Assembly (NCBI RefSeq): GCF_000006565.2
Contig: NC_031478.1
Location: forward strand, 5,852,212-5,916,211
From: Toxoplasma gondii ME49
Lineage: Eukaryota > Apicomplexa > Conoidasida > Eucoccidiorida > Sarcocystidae
Direction: 5' to 3'
Length of the DNA: 64,000 bases
Position 1 is the stretch's first letter; every line of letters starts with the position of its first letter. Shown piece by piece: positions 23,407 to 35,759 of the stretch. Both the position numbers and the translations under genes were made by a program. The notes beneath the pieces were generated by a model. It saw only the letters and a program-made list of their open reading frames with translations. It was not told where the DNA came from and did not search any database.

Positions 23407-26159
23407 CAGCACTAGATAATCACAGCGCCGGTAGGTAGGTGGCGGTTTGGGGGGGATCAAGGACAGAAGGCGGTTCACGGCAATGTCTCTCGATTTAAAG
23501 GCAGGCAGTAAATGACACATTTGAACTGGATACAAGGAGAACCAATCCTTTTCGAATACGCAGGGTTAAAAAGACCACTGCAGAACCCACTTGCAGAGTA
23601 TGCTGGGTTCTTAGCGCAGAGAGTCCGCGCGGCGCAACTCTGGAAAGACCATCCAACGGGCCTAAGGCAACTAAATTCTTGATCTCACACTAGTCGCTTT
23701 GCTGATATTTCTCACACACATTTTGTCGAGGTGACAGAAGTGCCTGATTTCTCTAGTGGAGCTGCTAACAGGAAGGCATCGTCGTCCTTCACAGTACACG
23801 TCGTACATGTGACAGATGCTCCGAAAGACTTTTCGGGAAGTGCATGACCCACTCATTCTTTCGGTATCTTTTGTTTTTTAGAAAGCAATTCGCCCCCGTT
23901 TCTTTTCTCATGTTGTGTGACCTAAGTTATTGGCTTCTTTCGTCGCCTGCCTGTCGGCCATATGCACAAGTCTCTCGTACAGGGTGACAGGACAAAGTTT
24001 CGAGGCCTTTTTTTGTACAGGACTTTCGTCGACCAGGCTGTTGTTAGTATTCAGAATGCATTTCCCGGTTGCGTGTGTGCCTCGCAAGTCGACTTCATCA
24101 GTTCGTTTCGGGGACTCAGAGGCAGAAAGAGCTTGTTCACGTGTAATCATACGCGAAAAACGTCACTAGTACTGGCTAGTAATGCCACGGAGTCGGCGGT
24201 TTTACGCCGACTGCCTGGTGTGTTCACTGTTTGTGCCTCCCTCAGTGTGGGTTTTCGCTACTGTGCTGCCGTTATTGCTTTCCATCCCATTACAACTTCG
24301 GTCACGCTGCACGATCACCGCTCCCGCTGCCTGTTGGTGTCTTTGCCTGCGGTAGTGTTTCAGTGCGTAACGCTTCATTTCGCCAAATGCGCCTGCGTCA
24401 TGTTCGTCATATTTCTGTGCCGTAAATCACGCTGGGCATAACAAAGGCTGAGCCGCATTCTCTCATCCCCGTGTTGGGTCTTGACCATACACCTAGAGCG
24501 GTAGACCTCGGTGTGTTGCAAGACACCTGCTCGTAAACCAAAGAACTCAATGCCTACGATATGTCGTCTGCCGGTGCCCGGTTACCATCATGGACTTTCC
24601 GGAGAAGGGGAGCGCAATAAGTCATTTCACCTTTACGCATGTACGATTGCGTGTTCCTGTCGATAAGTTTTACGAAGACTCTGTTCTTGATTGTATGCCG
24701 AGCCTGTCTCGCACGATCCATTTTTGCGGAAGTCGGTTCTGTACAACGATGGGAAAGAAGAGGAGAATTTCGGTTTTTTCTGTTATCCGTTCATGTGATA
24801 CTCCATTCTAATGGAGCCACCTGCCTCATCTTTGCTCCTCTGCTTGGCGTCAGCAAGCGGCACGAACGAGACGAAGACGCCAACCAGAGAGTGCGTGTGC
24901 AGCGAAGACCCGCCGTGTTGTCTCAAAGAGTGCTCGGGGCGGTATCTACCAGCATCCCACTCCCAATGCATTTTAGGCATGAGCCTTTTATAACTATTTC
25001 GTATTGCTTTTGCATGGCAGGTGCGGGACGAGTGGCCTGGTCGCTGATTGCGCAAGGCTGGACTATTCCCAAGTGTTCCCTCCACCGCCAGTGGCAGCGT
25101 GAGGTTCGGCACTCACTTTTTTTCTACGTTGTTTGCGGTGCTTTGTTGAAGTCGAGAATGTTGTTTCAGTGCCTAGAATTTATATTCCTTTTCCCATAGA
25201 ACACGAACACAAGGAAGACGTGAAGCGTTTACAGTACATTCGTTCAACCGTATGCCAGAAGAACGAAGAGAGCTAACCTATGAAACTAGCTTACGTATGA
25301 ATATAGATAACTCTGCTCAGGTAACAGCGGGAACTCGGTACGCAGGGACACTCGTAGAACAATGCCAAAGATCCAAAGCATGGTTTTACAAACACTCGGG
25401 CAACCCACACGGTACACTTTTGGCTGTGCCAACGGTGAAGAACAATCCATCAGAAGCTCTCGGCTGTTGTTGTCGAACACGACCTACAATCCATCTTTAC
25501 GTAGCGGTGAGGCAGCGGGTTGCATGGAGTAAGATGAATCAATCGAAGAAATCGGCTTTTGCAGGTGGAAGAATAAAAAAGTGGCGGCGGGAACAAGACG
25601 CAGCAACGCCTGCGACTCACTGGTACGCAGAGTTAAAGAACATCGGGATCTCCGTTCTCGTCTCACACAGAAATCACTGACACAACGCCTCCTCGCTTCG
25701 CAGCCGTATTCCAAGCGGAAACATTTCCCGCTAAAGGCTCATACTTGTCCTTACCATACAGTGCCGGCCAGTGTGTCAAATTCGTTTTTACAGAAACATT
25801 GTAGGCCTTGTTATCATTTTCGTTTGTTGCGTCGAGCGTACAAAGGTGACCTGGAGGTAGTCAGTTTTGCGTTTCCCCGTGCACGACTAAAACAGCGGTC
25901 TAGGGTGTTTGAAACGAAACGCCGCAGTTACATCAAAATATCAATACGTAACGCTTAGAAAACCGGCAGTTGTCTCTGAGTGGGGTAGAGTTGTTGCCTG
26001 ACAATGTTGCTCGCAAACAGAATCAGACGACACGAGTAGGTAAACCACCACCTCTCACTACGTCAAAGGTCATTGTTCAGCAAATCCAGTTCAGTTGACT
26101 TTTTCCTGCTACGGTCTCCCGTGGCAATTCTTCAGCCGTGTTTGATTCAACTGAGAAAC
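23407..26159. other. Intergenic region between the ApiAP2 and first CAP genes
   Basis: This 2.75-kb stretch is more AT-rich than the flanking genes. It holds the ApiAP2 3' untranslated region and probably the promoter of the CAP gene. Frames such as 25252-25680 and 24639-25199 have no recognisable domain and no supporting splice sites. An 8-bp perfect inverted repeat (AGTCGGCG, loop GTTTTA, CGCCGACT) lies at 24191-24212. Confidence 0.5.
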
Positions 26160-29100
26160 ATGCAGCTTGCGCAGCTTTGTTTACCCTGCGTTCTTGCATC
26201 CTTCTGGTCCAACTTCGGCGTGGATGTTCTTGTGCAAAAGGCCTTAACCGTTCTATCGTGTTCCGGAGAACGGAGTTGGCAAAGCACAAACGACTACACA
26301 GCAGTGCGTGGTGTTTCATCCGGCAACAGAAGGACGCCCGTACTTCCTGTTTTTTCCACTGAGGAAACGGGCGAGGGACAGGGTGGACGAACTCGCAGTT
26401 CCCTTCCGTCTGGTGGATTTTCCTCACTTACTGCACTAGCGAGGGAAAGAACATTGATCGCCGGAAGGGCAAATGAACATGCGACGAAAGCAGAGGACGT
26501 TGCAGAGGAACAAGGCCAACTTGCAGCACAGGCCGTGGTTGCCGAAGAGCAGTCTCAGCAACGTCCGAACAGATACGTGGAGGACGTCTCAGACGGTAAG
26601 TGGGCATCACGTCACACTCAATTTCACGTAGGGATACGCTTATGTTTTTGAGGAGATCAATATGCATGCATACATTTATATATATCCTGACGCGCTAAAA
26701 TGCCGGTATAGTGGACAGACATACACACATGCGCCAAACACCAGCGTGTTCGGAGGTTGTGCCATGTCCTCACCAAACTCACTTCACTTCCAGAGCTACC
26801 GATTTCTGTTTTCCTTGTAGTTGCCTCTTTCGTCTTTCAGTCCAGGCGATGTGTCTCTTTGCTGCTTCTCTGGCTTACCTCCTGCCCCCTTTTCTCTTCA
26901 CATGCACAGTTTTTGCCGGCTGTGGTCTTCCTTCCCCTTGTACTTCTCTCCGGAACTGTGCCGGTACCCCTCGCCTTTGTGGCACTCTAATGTTGGTTCT
27001 TATTTGGTTTTCTATCGGCAAACGGAAGCTCTGTCGCTTTCGGCCCAGTATGAGGTTCGAGAGTCACACTTGTGTAGCTGCGCACATCTGTTTCACTCGC
27101 TTTCACACTGTGTGAGTGCTACGTGAAGTTCACAACGTCTCCTCGGCATCCTGCAGAGGAGATCGGACAGAAACGGTGGGTACCCGTGTACGTTCTCCCG
27201 TTTCGTCCGTTGCCTCAGACTGCCTTTCCTACCACAACTATTACCGGTCGGAAGATCTCGATTACCCACTCCTGCCTCTGCAGTTCAGTCAAGAGCTGCT
27301 TGATATGGTGATGAACATCGCCCAATCACGTGCAGATGGGAACTGCAGTGAATGGGGTCACTCGAACCGTGATCTCCGTCCAGGAGTGAGTGGCACAAAA
27401 GACACAAACATGAGGAGGGCGAAAAGGTGCACATGGAGATCGACGTTGTAATGGCAGAATGCGGACGAGTGCTTGTCTCCGAAATGGCACACACCGTCCA
27501 GAACGTCCTTCTAAACGCTTGCCCTAATCTCATGTCTTTCCTCAAAACCCCTACATTGGCACCATTTCATGCAGGCGCCGCGACCGCAGAAGTTAAGTCA
27601 GAACTGCCAACACACCGACACTCATCTGAATTATCCGTCGCTGTTATAAAGTGTTTTGCGACTGTTTGATTTCATCTCTCGCAGTAACTCATTCTAGTTC
27701 GTAGGGGTAAACACGATGAATCTGTGGTACGAACCACAGTGTTCTGCGTGTTTCTTTTTTTCCAAACAGTGTGTCCTCGCGACCTAATGTGTCCAGGCTG
27801 CGGAGAATCTCTACGGCACCTTCGAGGACCCTCCTCGATGTGAAAGAGGCGTCTATCTTTGGTTTGAGGAGTACCGCGAATTTCAAGGGTATGTTTCTCT
27901 TCCCCGAGATAGCGCCTGTGCACATCCATGCAATTGTAACCTCCTGTGCATGCGCAAACACAACCAGAAGACTCTGTTGTGGTGTGCGTTCGAAAAAATG
28001 TAGTTCGGTACCATCTTGAAAATCGGCAAATTCGTCGTCACAAAGTCCGCAGGACCTCTCTGGTGATTCATGAATCCGGATGTGATGTGTCTGCATATTT
28101 CCAGGGGTATAGGCGAATGCAGGGGTATTCGTTTCTTTATACACAAGACCAGAAGACTATATATATATATATATATACATATGTATATATATATATATAT
28201 ATGTATATATTGATGACGAATCAGTGACACACGCTGTCATGTTTCATCAACATGTCGTTTCCTCGCAGTACATACCCTGGGACGAACTGGACGGATTGGT
28301 TTCACCTGGTCGTTGGACACTTCACCCAGTTGATGTGGCACTCAGCGAGGTACATGGCATGCGCGCGCACGCGAGGCTGTACAAATGACAACAACCAGTT
28401 GTTTTGCCTCTACATGCCTGCGGGGAATATCGCCGGGCAGGCGCCGTTCAGGTTCGTTCCTCAGAAGAGATGCGTTTCCGAGAAAGTTGCCGTTTTGCTC
28501 CGGCTCGCAAAAAACGGGATGCTGAAAGGCGTTGTATGGTTTATTTCTGTTGAAACTGACAAACCCCACAAATACATGCAGCACCATATCGTCGAGTATA
28601 TTCATACATCGGTAAAGGGCTAGAGACGAAACAGGCGCCACGCTGACGAGACTCCGACGAGTGTATTCCGTATACACACAGATCAAGAAGAAGGCACTTG
28701 GTGGTCTGCGTCTCCTTCCTGGAGCATTGCATCCACTTCATTTCAAGAGTCGTGTCAAATACCCTAGAGAATTTAGTGCCTCATTCACTGGATTACCTTC
28801 GTACTGGAGTGCTATGTTTACTTGATAGGCGCCTAGTGCAGACAATGCCAAATCGATCTACGTATCTCTCGATGCTGCTATACGCCTGCGTTCGATCTTT
28901 CTGTGGCCGTGTGCATACTCTTTTGTCCCCCATCAGAGGGCTGCATGTGGCGCCTCTCGGTGAAAGACACCCAACTGCTTTCATTGAACAGCCTTTTCTG
29001 CGACAGAACCGTGGCGTGTTTCCTTCGTTTCTTTGTGTTCGCAGCCGAGAAACATGGAATTCGATCCTCCGTCGTGAGAAAAAGTACCAGCAGTACACGA

Positions 29101-29765
29101 ATTCCCTTGAAGGAGGTATGCCGCTTGGCCTTGCTCTTCACCCTCCACAAAAAGCGGATTATGGAATGGTGAGTGAAGCTCGTGGAGAAGACCGCAAACG
29201 CATGCATGTCGTCGCTTCTAAATCGCCTATGGATGAAACGAAACTGATTAATTTCTCTGGTCGACCCGACGCGCGAGTGATCGGGACCAACGCCGCGACG
29301 GAGGAGCATCTGAAATCGCCTTCAGCGACGGAAGAGATTTTAGAGGAAAAACGTGAAGCACACTCTGCAGAACCATACAAAAGAGAGGTGTTGAGAACAG
29401 AAATTGGAAAAACGGGCGAAAAGCCTCTAGCGAAGGACGAACTCGGGGACGCAGGTGAAGAACCACCTCGCGAAACGGACACGAAGACCGATGAACGAAA
29501 GGAAGCAACCTCGGAAAGCAAGGAACAACGAGGAGACGACGAATCAGAAAGAAATTCCGGGTTCGCTTCTTTACAGTCGCCACCCATTTACGACTGGATA
29601 CTCGGCTGGGGTCTGGAGAAACCTCCCCCTGAGTATTTGGCAAAAGTAAAGAAACTCCTGCAAAACACAGTCCACCGGGAAAGCTGGCTTCCCGCTGTCT
29701 GTTATACACCGCAAGCAGAGAACTTTGCCGTTTGCCACACGGAAGGAAGAATTAACGCCCACTAA
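26160..29765 (+). CDS. CAP/SCP-domain protein (five exons, about 552 aa), complete CAP tetrad
   Basis: Exons: 26160-26595, 27159-27385, 27797-27888, 28269-28451 and 29045-29765, phases 1, 0, 2, 2. The CAP fold (about residues 163-305) starts at CLSYHNYYRSE. It continues with WGHSNRDL, AENLYG, LWFEEYREF and the CAP signature GHFTQLMWH, and ends at CLYMPAGN. The four cavity residues of the CAP family (His, Glu, Glu, His) appear present: H in WGHS, E in AEN, E in WFEE and H in GHFTQ. The N-terminus after the only in-frame ATG (MQLAQLCLPCVLASF) is moderately hydrophobic and may be a signal peptide, so secretion is likely but not proven. After the CAP domain comes a charged, Glu/Lys-rich tail of about 220 residues, probably disordered. 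The exon-4 donor GTTCGT is weak but matches the position and phase used by the paralogue. The exon-2 acceptor (CAGAG|GA) is less certain. CAP proteins bind lipids or act as secreted effectors in other organisms; the role here is unknown. Confidence 0.8.
28159..28211. repeat. (TA)n tract in CAP gene 1, intron 3
   Basis: About 50 bases of TA with two ATG interruptions, inside intron 27889-28268, roughly 60 bases before the acceptor. Confidence 0.9.
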
Positions 29766-31477
29766 AGAACGTCGTATTACATCACACCTCGCATAGACAC
29801 ATGTGTACACAAGCCAAGTCGTTTTCTGTTGATGTAGATGTAGGGGAGACATTTCAATGCACTCGAAAAGCAGGGTGTACATCAGGTTCCATCTCTTCAC
29901 TCCTATTCAGTTGTTGCTCCGTGACTGCTCTTGATTCTTCCTCTCGGTCACTTTTGTCAAAGTAGCTCTGAAACACACATAAACTCGCTTGTCTCTCGGT
30001 CAGTTCTTCGCTTTAATTGTCTCCCCTGTCTAACACAGAGGCACCGTGTTTTGACAGAACCAATGTCGGGAAACGCTCCTCCTGAGAAGAAAGGCGCTTA
30101 ATGCGTTCTCACCGGTTGTTGCTAACAAGAGGAGAAACCTTAAAAGTCTCACTGAGCCCACTCGCGGTTGTGCAGATCGTTTTATGTTTAAAGAAAAAGA
30201 CCGTATTTTGTGTGCTACCATTTATACGCTAACTGCAACATAGGTGTATGTATGTACGCACGCATGCTATATTCATTTCCTCTAGATACGTGTGCCAACG
30301 GCCACCATTGTGGAGGCACCAGCATAACTCGAAAAGGCAGCAAGAAAGATACCAGGAGTTTTATTCTCGCCTTTCTGACACTGCAGCTTCTTCTGAGAAT
30401 TTCTTTTGTGTGCCTGTTGTCTCTGGTTGCACGCCAGCCAACCAACTGTATAAAAACGAGTAAATACAGTGGTGCATTAGATGTCTCTCGGGAGGAGGTT
30501 CGACTTGAACGACTTCCCAGCCTTCCACAGAACCGTCAGGTAAAAAGCCACGTCTTTATCTCCCGTACAGATTTTGGAACTTGAATAAGGAAAACGCACA
30601 GATCTTCACAAAAAAACCAGTGTCGGAATCGTTACAAAGTGCCCTGATCGTCCCGTGTGGACCCCGCTGTGAACGAGCAAGCAGTTGAGAGGAGTCTTCC
30701 TCCGAAATTGGAGGCTTCAGACTGTTTCGGCAGCGCGCATACATTCCGTTTGTACAAACGCGAGAGAAAGTCGAGGTAGGTTTTGTTTGACATGCTTCAT
30801 TTCACGTCGACAAAACAAGACGATAAACGGGATACACTCCGCGCGGTGCTGCTCGACGCAAAAAACTAACGGGGCCGTTTGGCGGCAGACAGTGCCCTAG
30901 GATCATTGATGATTCACGAGGCAGGAAGTAAGACCCGGCCGGACCGCTGCGGGTTCCAGATTAACACGCAAACGAACCGTGGCGCTTTTCTGGCGTGGCA
31001 CCAGCACACACCAGTCCGTCAGTCTGACACAAAAAGAAACAAAGTATGCCGAGTCATTCGACTCCACTCTGTACACTTCTTCCACTGGCACCAACCACGC
31101 GACCTGGAAGTGCGAAAATATAAAGGACAACAACTGAGGAGCTAGACACCTGTTCGAGGTGGGAAGTGTACAGAACGGACCAGAGCCAAGTGTCCGAAAC
31201 GGATTGCAACAGCGTATAGACAACGAATGACAGCGAAGCCTGCACAACGGTTCACAGAACAAGGTGCAAGATGGATTACAGCACGAACTGGGAAGCAGCT
31301 GCAAAAAAATATCCGAAACCGGTTGTAGAAAGTCTGTACAACAGACTGCGGAAGCAGGTCGCCTGTGTTCCCTGAAAGAAGCTCTGTGCGTCTCCGAAAC
31401 AGCTGGCCGACGGTATTCACCCCCAAAAAACGGTCTTTGTGTCGCGAGTCTGCAAGCGACATCCTCCCGCTGCGTGC
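29766..31477. other. Convergent intergenic region between the two CAP genes
   Basis: This 1.7-kb region should hold both 3' untranslated regions. There is no supportable gene. Near-repeats of TCCGAAAC followed by related sequence occur near 31193, 31312 and 31394, a weak degenerate repeat. Confidence 0.5.
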
Positions 31478-32496
31478 TCAGGGCCCGTCGGCTGCACTCG
31501 GTCCCTCTGAGCGTGACGGATGGGCGCTGGGCGTCTCCGTCTCGGCTTCTCGCTCCAGTTCACCGAGTTCGTCCACCTCCACCACCAGCAGCCGCTCCTG
31601 CCCGCCGACACCCTCGAGCGCCATGAAAAGTTTGTCGACGCCGCCACTGTCATCGATCTGGACGTCTCGCCTGCGCGCCATGTCCATGAGGGTCGCCTCC
31701 GAAAGGTCTTCTCCCCACACCTGCGCGAGGCCAGGGCGCTGGTCGCCAGGGGATGTCCCCCAAGCACGCGGTGGGCTCCCGAAGCTCTTGCTCAACGAGC
31801 TCGGCTGCTGAGACACCGAGGGCGTCGACTCAGAACCGAACGCTGGAAACCCTCTTGCGCTGTGGTTGCCCCAGATGAACTCTTCGGTGGTTCCCCTCAA
31901 ACGAAAGTGCAGAGGTAACTCTGTCTCCTCCGAAGAAGCAGACAGCACGGCGGGCTCGGCCCCGTCGGGCGCTGACGACTCGCGCTGCACAATCGACGCC
32001 CACACGTCGTACCTGGAGGGAAACACAGAGGAGACATGCACTGCAAGCCAGCGGCTTTTTAGGAGAAATCCGGGGCGAGACAACGGACGACAAAGAAACG
32101 AGACAGGGTGCTTGGCAGTCCGCCGCTTCTTGTGAGGCCCGATAGACGAGAGGAGACAAACAGCAGGCTTGAGTCATCGAAGAGAAAACCGACAGGATAC
32201 CTCGTGGACGACAAGCGCGTCGGTACCCTGCCGGTTTCTCTACAGTGAACACGACGTTGGAATCGAGGATGGATAACGAGTTCTCAGTGATATCCGCGAG
32301 CGAATCCAGCTCCCGTGGAGAGACAATATGACAAGACGCTCCCGCAAGTCCAAGGACCGTGGACATTCTCAAAATGCCACGAAATACACACGCAAACGTA
32401 ACTCTGCACACGATAAAATGCGGATACGTACGCATATATAACTTCAAATATAAATATGTATTCTTGCATACATATATGCCTGTATAACCCCATGCT

Positions 32497-32534
<38 letters not shown>

Positions 32535-32968
32535 TATGTGGATATGTATGTATGCATTTATGTATTCGTACGCCTGCACGGATAAACCTGGGTATTTGTG
32601 CGAATGCGTTTGTAACTCCTGGTGTGTGCGACTCTGTAGCTGCCGTCCACGAGGCGAGATGCGTTCAGTTGAGGCTGCAGCCCGACAGAGAAGAAGTTTG
32701 AGGACGCACCCGAAAATCGAAGTTTCTGCATTCGTGCCTGCTGCGTCTGAAGGCGGAGCAGAGCAGTACAGACACACGAGCCAGTTGACGTCCCCAGGAC
32801 AGCTTCGGGTCCGCGCACAGCCGAGGCCACTTGCTCGCGTGTGCATCATTCTCGCGAACTCGCCAACTTGAAGTTTGGAGGCCCACTCCTCAACTGGGGC
32901 TCCTGGAAATTCCCTGAAAAACCCAGTGTGCACGCAATGTCCACGCAGCTTTTGTCCCCTTCTCCCTC

Positions 32969-33012
<44 letters not shown>

Positions 33013-35759
33013 TAGACATGAGTGGGTCTCCAGACCTATATCGATACATCTGTAACGATATGTAAAATCGCAGATGTCCCCCTATATTTCTGTCTACCTG
33101 TGCGTACATTCAAATAGCTGCATCGGCACATTCGTTTCTGCTGCGGTGTGGCACAGATGACTTTTTGAATCGAGGCTCTGGGTTTTCACGAGGCACTGCG
33201 AAGATACACTCGGGCTCCTTCGCGTTGGGGTTGTTCACATTTGAATCGCGGCGGGGAAACGCCTTGCCTGTTCTGCATTTCCACCATCCCGAAGTGTCTC
33301 TTAGGTGTATATACGCCCCATGGGCTTCGCTCACACTTCAGGGTGGATGTTCTGTCTCGTTGTCAACGACTTTCCTCGTCTTCCACGAAACGTACCCGTT
33401 GAAGTGACGCAACTGAGAGAACCAAGTTCGAGTTGCAGACCGACAATCTGGAGCTTTGGCGCTGAACCAATTCGCGTCGAAAGTCTGCAGGAGAAAGGCA
33501 GCGAAGCAGACACACACTCTTCCTAATTCTGTGAGTCACGGAAACCAGCGACGAAGGTACACCCGGAAGTATCTCCACGACCGTTCTGTGACGCTGTGCC
33601 CACATACGTGAGCATGACATCCGCATATCAAAATTCTGTTTATATATATATTTATATATATTTATATATTTATATATATTTATATATTTATATATATTTA
33701 TATATTTATACATATTTATATATTTATATATATTTATATATATTTGTAGCGGTCTTGCGGGCATTTGGAGACTCACTCCTGGGACAAGGGGATGTGGAGA
33801 ACGAAAAGGATAATCCTCTCGACAGTGGGCTGAGGACAGACGCCTTGCGAGAGCTGATGCCTCCGCTTGAAGGGCCGTAGCGGCCTCCAGTGGGCCAAGT
33901 GCATGCGTGAGACCCTGCTGGCGGTACCAGTTTATGTACCGCAGGCACTCTGAACGACGGAGAGAGGAAAGCACGAGACAAACGTGGAAGAAGCAGAGCG
34001 AAGGCAAGCAAACACAGAGGGAGACACAGACGAGGCCCATGTAACGGTGCTGCATGAAAATTTCCTTTAGTTGTGCTCTGAAATCAAGAGACAACGCCTC
34101 GGGAGCTTCGTGAACAAGCAAGAAAGCAAATGCATGCACTCAGAGACAAAGGCCGGACTCCGGCAACAGGGCGACGTGCACATGCATACACCACGGGGAA
34201 AACAGAAGCGACGTATATACAAATACCTGCATGCAGAGAGTGGGAGAAGAACCGAGGAGGGAAGACACATCGGCTGTTCAGCCTTGAACGTCGGAGGTCG
34301 AGATGGGCCAGAGACGGGAGAGAAGAAACAAAACAGCCAATACAGCGAACCAGTCCACCTGTCAACAGTTCTTGCCCTTCTTACCAGACCCTCCAATTTT
34401 GACGCCCAAATCCATATATGTATATATATATATATATATTTGTATGCATATACATGCATAGTCAGGTCTCTACAGCTCTCATGCGCTTTTGAATCTATAA
34501 CTTCACATATCTATAGATGTACATATATATATATATATTTCCATGTATGTCTGAAGTTTGCAGATGTCAGAAGGTAAGGTTCTGAATCAACCAGGTGTAC
34601 ACGAACAAAGCTGTGGTAGATTTGGCTTGTGGGAGTGACTGGGGGAAAAGGTCTCACTTTCTGTAACGTCTTCGACGCCGAGAACTCGATCTGTCGGCAA
34701 ATGGATGTGGGCAGAGGAGTGTGGGTTCTTTGGACACGAACGCGCCCAGGCATCTGCCGGTTTGCGCGGGATCTCTTCGTCTCTCAGGTGCACTGTTGTC
34801 TGTAGCATCACGGATCTTTCGTCGCCTCTGCGCTGCAAACGTTGCTGGGCATCTTCTCCCCCAGCAGAGACCCGCTCTGCATACACCGAGACGGAACTCT
34901 CCCTTTGCCGAGCTTCGTCGTTCCGGTCGCTCTCGGCAAGGCGCGCCGCCTTCCCCGCTGCAGGGAGTGCAGACAGCGGCGTCGGGTCTCTCTCCGACTC
35001 TTGGGTGTGTGGAGAAGACTGGAAATCCAGTTCGGACTTCCCAGCGAGAGGCTGGAAGTCCGCAGCGGCAAAGATCCAGAGGGGAGAAGACGCGACGCTA
35101 CCGGGGACGCCGCAACTTTGAGAAAAGGAGGCAACGGCATCGGAGGAGAAAACTTGCGAAGAGGGCGGACGTCTCTCCGCCTCGTCTCTGCACGACCTGC
35201 TGTCAGGAGACAGGCGAGGAAACTGCAGGCGCGGGAGAAGCAGAGAGAAAACGAGAAACAACGCGGAGAGGGCGTGAGACGAGAGACGAGGGAAGAAACG
35301 CCGCGGGGACAGACAGTCGACAGATCGACAGTTGGAGGAGAAAAGAAAACAACGCGACGCGGACTCTTCAGGTGGCACAAACGAAGAACCCCAACAAGTG
35401 GAAGAAGTTGGGGAAAGAGAAGACGAAAGGGGGGAGAAAGAAAGAGAAGGAGGGGAGAACCGAGAAGAAGAGGAAGAAGGTGAACCTGGTAAGAGCCCTA
35501 CAACGAACACCGGAGCATCAAAAGCAGAAGACGAGTTAACCGCGGATCCCACTTGGGGAGGCGGCCCCAGAGAGCCTCTGAAAACTGAAACAGGTCTCGG
35601 ACGCCGACCCGGACACAGAGCAGACAGAGGATACGACTTCCATTTTGGTGCACTCTCGCACTCCCCTTTCTTCTTCCTTTCTCTCCTGCCTCTTTTCCGC
35701 GGCGAATCTGATGGTTTTGCGCCTCCTCTCCCCTCCTGGGAAGTCCGTCTAGGCGCCAT
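31478..35759 (-). CDS. Divergent CAP/SCP-domain paralogue (five exons, about 700 aa), CAP tetrad degraded
   Basis: Exons, read on the - strand: 35759-34658, 33949-33777, 33484-33396, 32913-32710 and 32012-31478. Phases are 1, 0, 2, 2, identical to the + strand CAP gene. The CAP region (about 368-520) starts CLRYINWYRQQ. It runs through TFDANWF, TWFSQLRHFNG and GEFARMMHT, then GCARTRSC and CLYC, aligning exon by exon with the paralogue (ACARTRGC, CLYM). The last exons also align: WASIVQRE against WNSILRRE. The Glu of AEN, a Glu of WFEE and the His of GHFTQ are replaced, so a canonical CAP cavity is unlikely. Exon 1 encodes about 367 residues: basic, then Ser-rich, with one hydrophobic stretch near residue 170 (ALSALFLVFSLLLP) that could anchor or target the protein. 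The exon-1 donor (A|GTGAGA) and the start at 35759 are the least certain parts; an alternative start would use MGLVCVSLCVCLPSLCFF, just upstream of the exon-2 acceptor. Confidence 0.72.
32497..32540. repeat. (TA)n tract in CAP gene 2, intron 4
   Basis: TA tract with flanking TACATATG variants inside intron 32709-32013. Confidence 0.9.
32971..33009. repeat. (TA)n tract in CAP gene 2, intron 3
   Basis: About 39 bases of pure TA inside intron 33395-32914, about 60 bases from the 3' splice site. Confidence 0.9.
33641..33745. repeat. TATATTTATA minisatellite in CAP gene 2, intron 2
   Basis: About 105 bases of alternating TATATATATTTA and TATATTTA units with a single TACATA variant, filling much of intron 33776-33485. 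Confidence 0.9.
34417..34540. repeat. Two (TA)n tracts in CAP gene 2, intron 1
   Basis: TA tracts at about 34417-34440 and 34516-34540, separated by about 75 bases of unique sequence, inside intron 34657-33950. Confidence 0.85.

Noticed and set aside
25252..25680. 142-codon frame on the + strand between the ApiAP2 and CAP genes
   Set aside because: No recognisable domain and no splice sites link it to a neighbouring coding segment.
33641..33745. Regular TATATTTA units that could suggest a CRISPR-like or satellite array
   Set aside because: Simple AT microsatellite in an intron, with no unique spacers.
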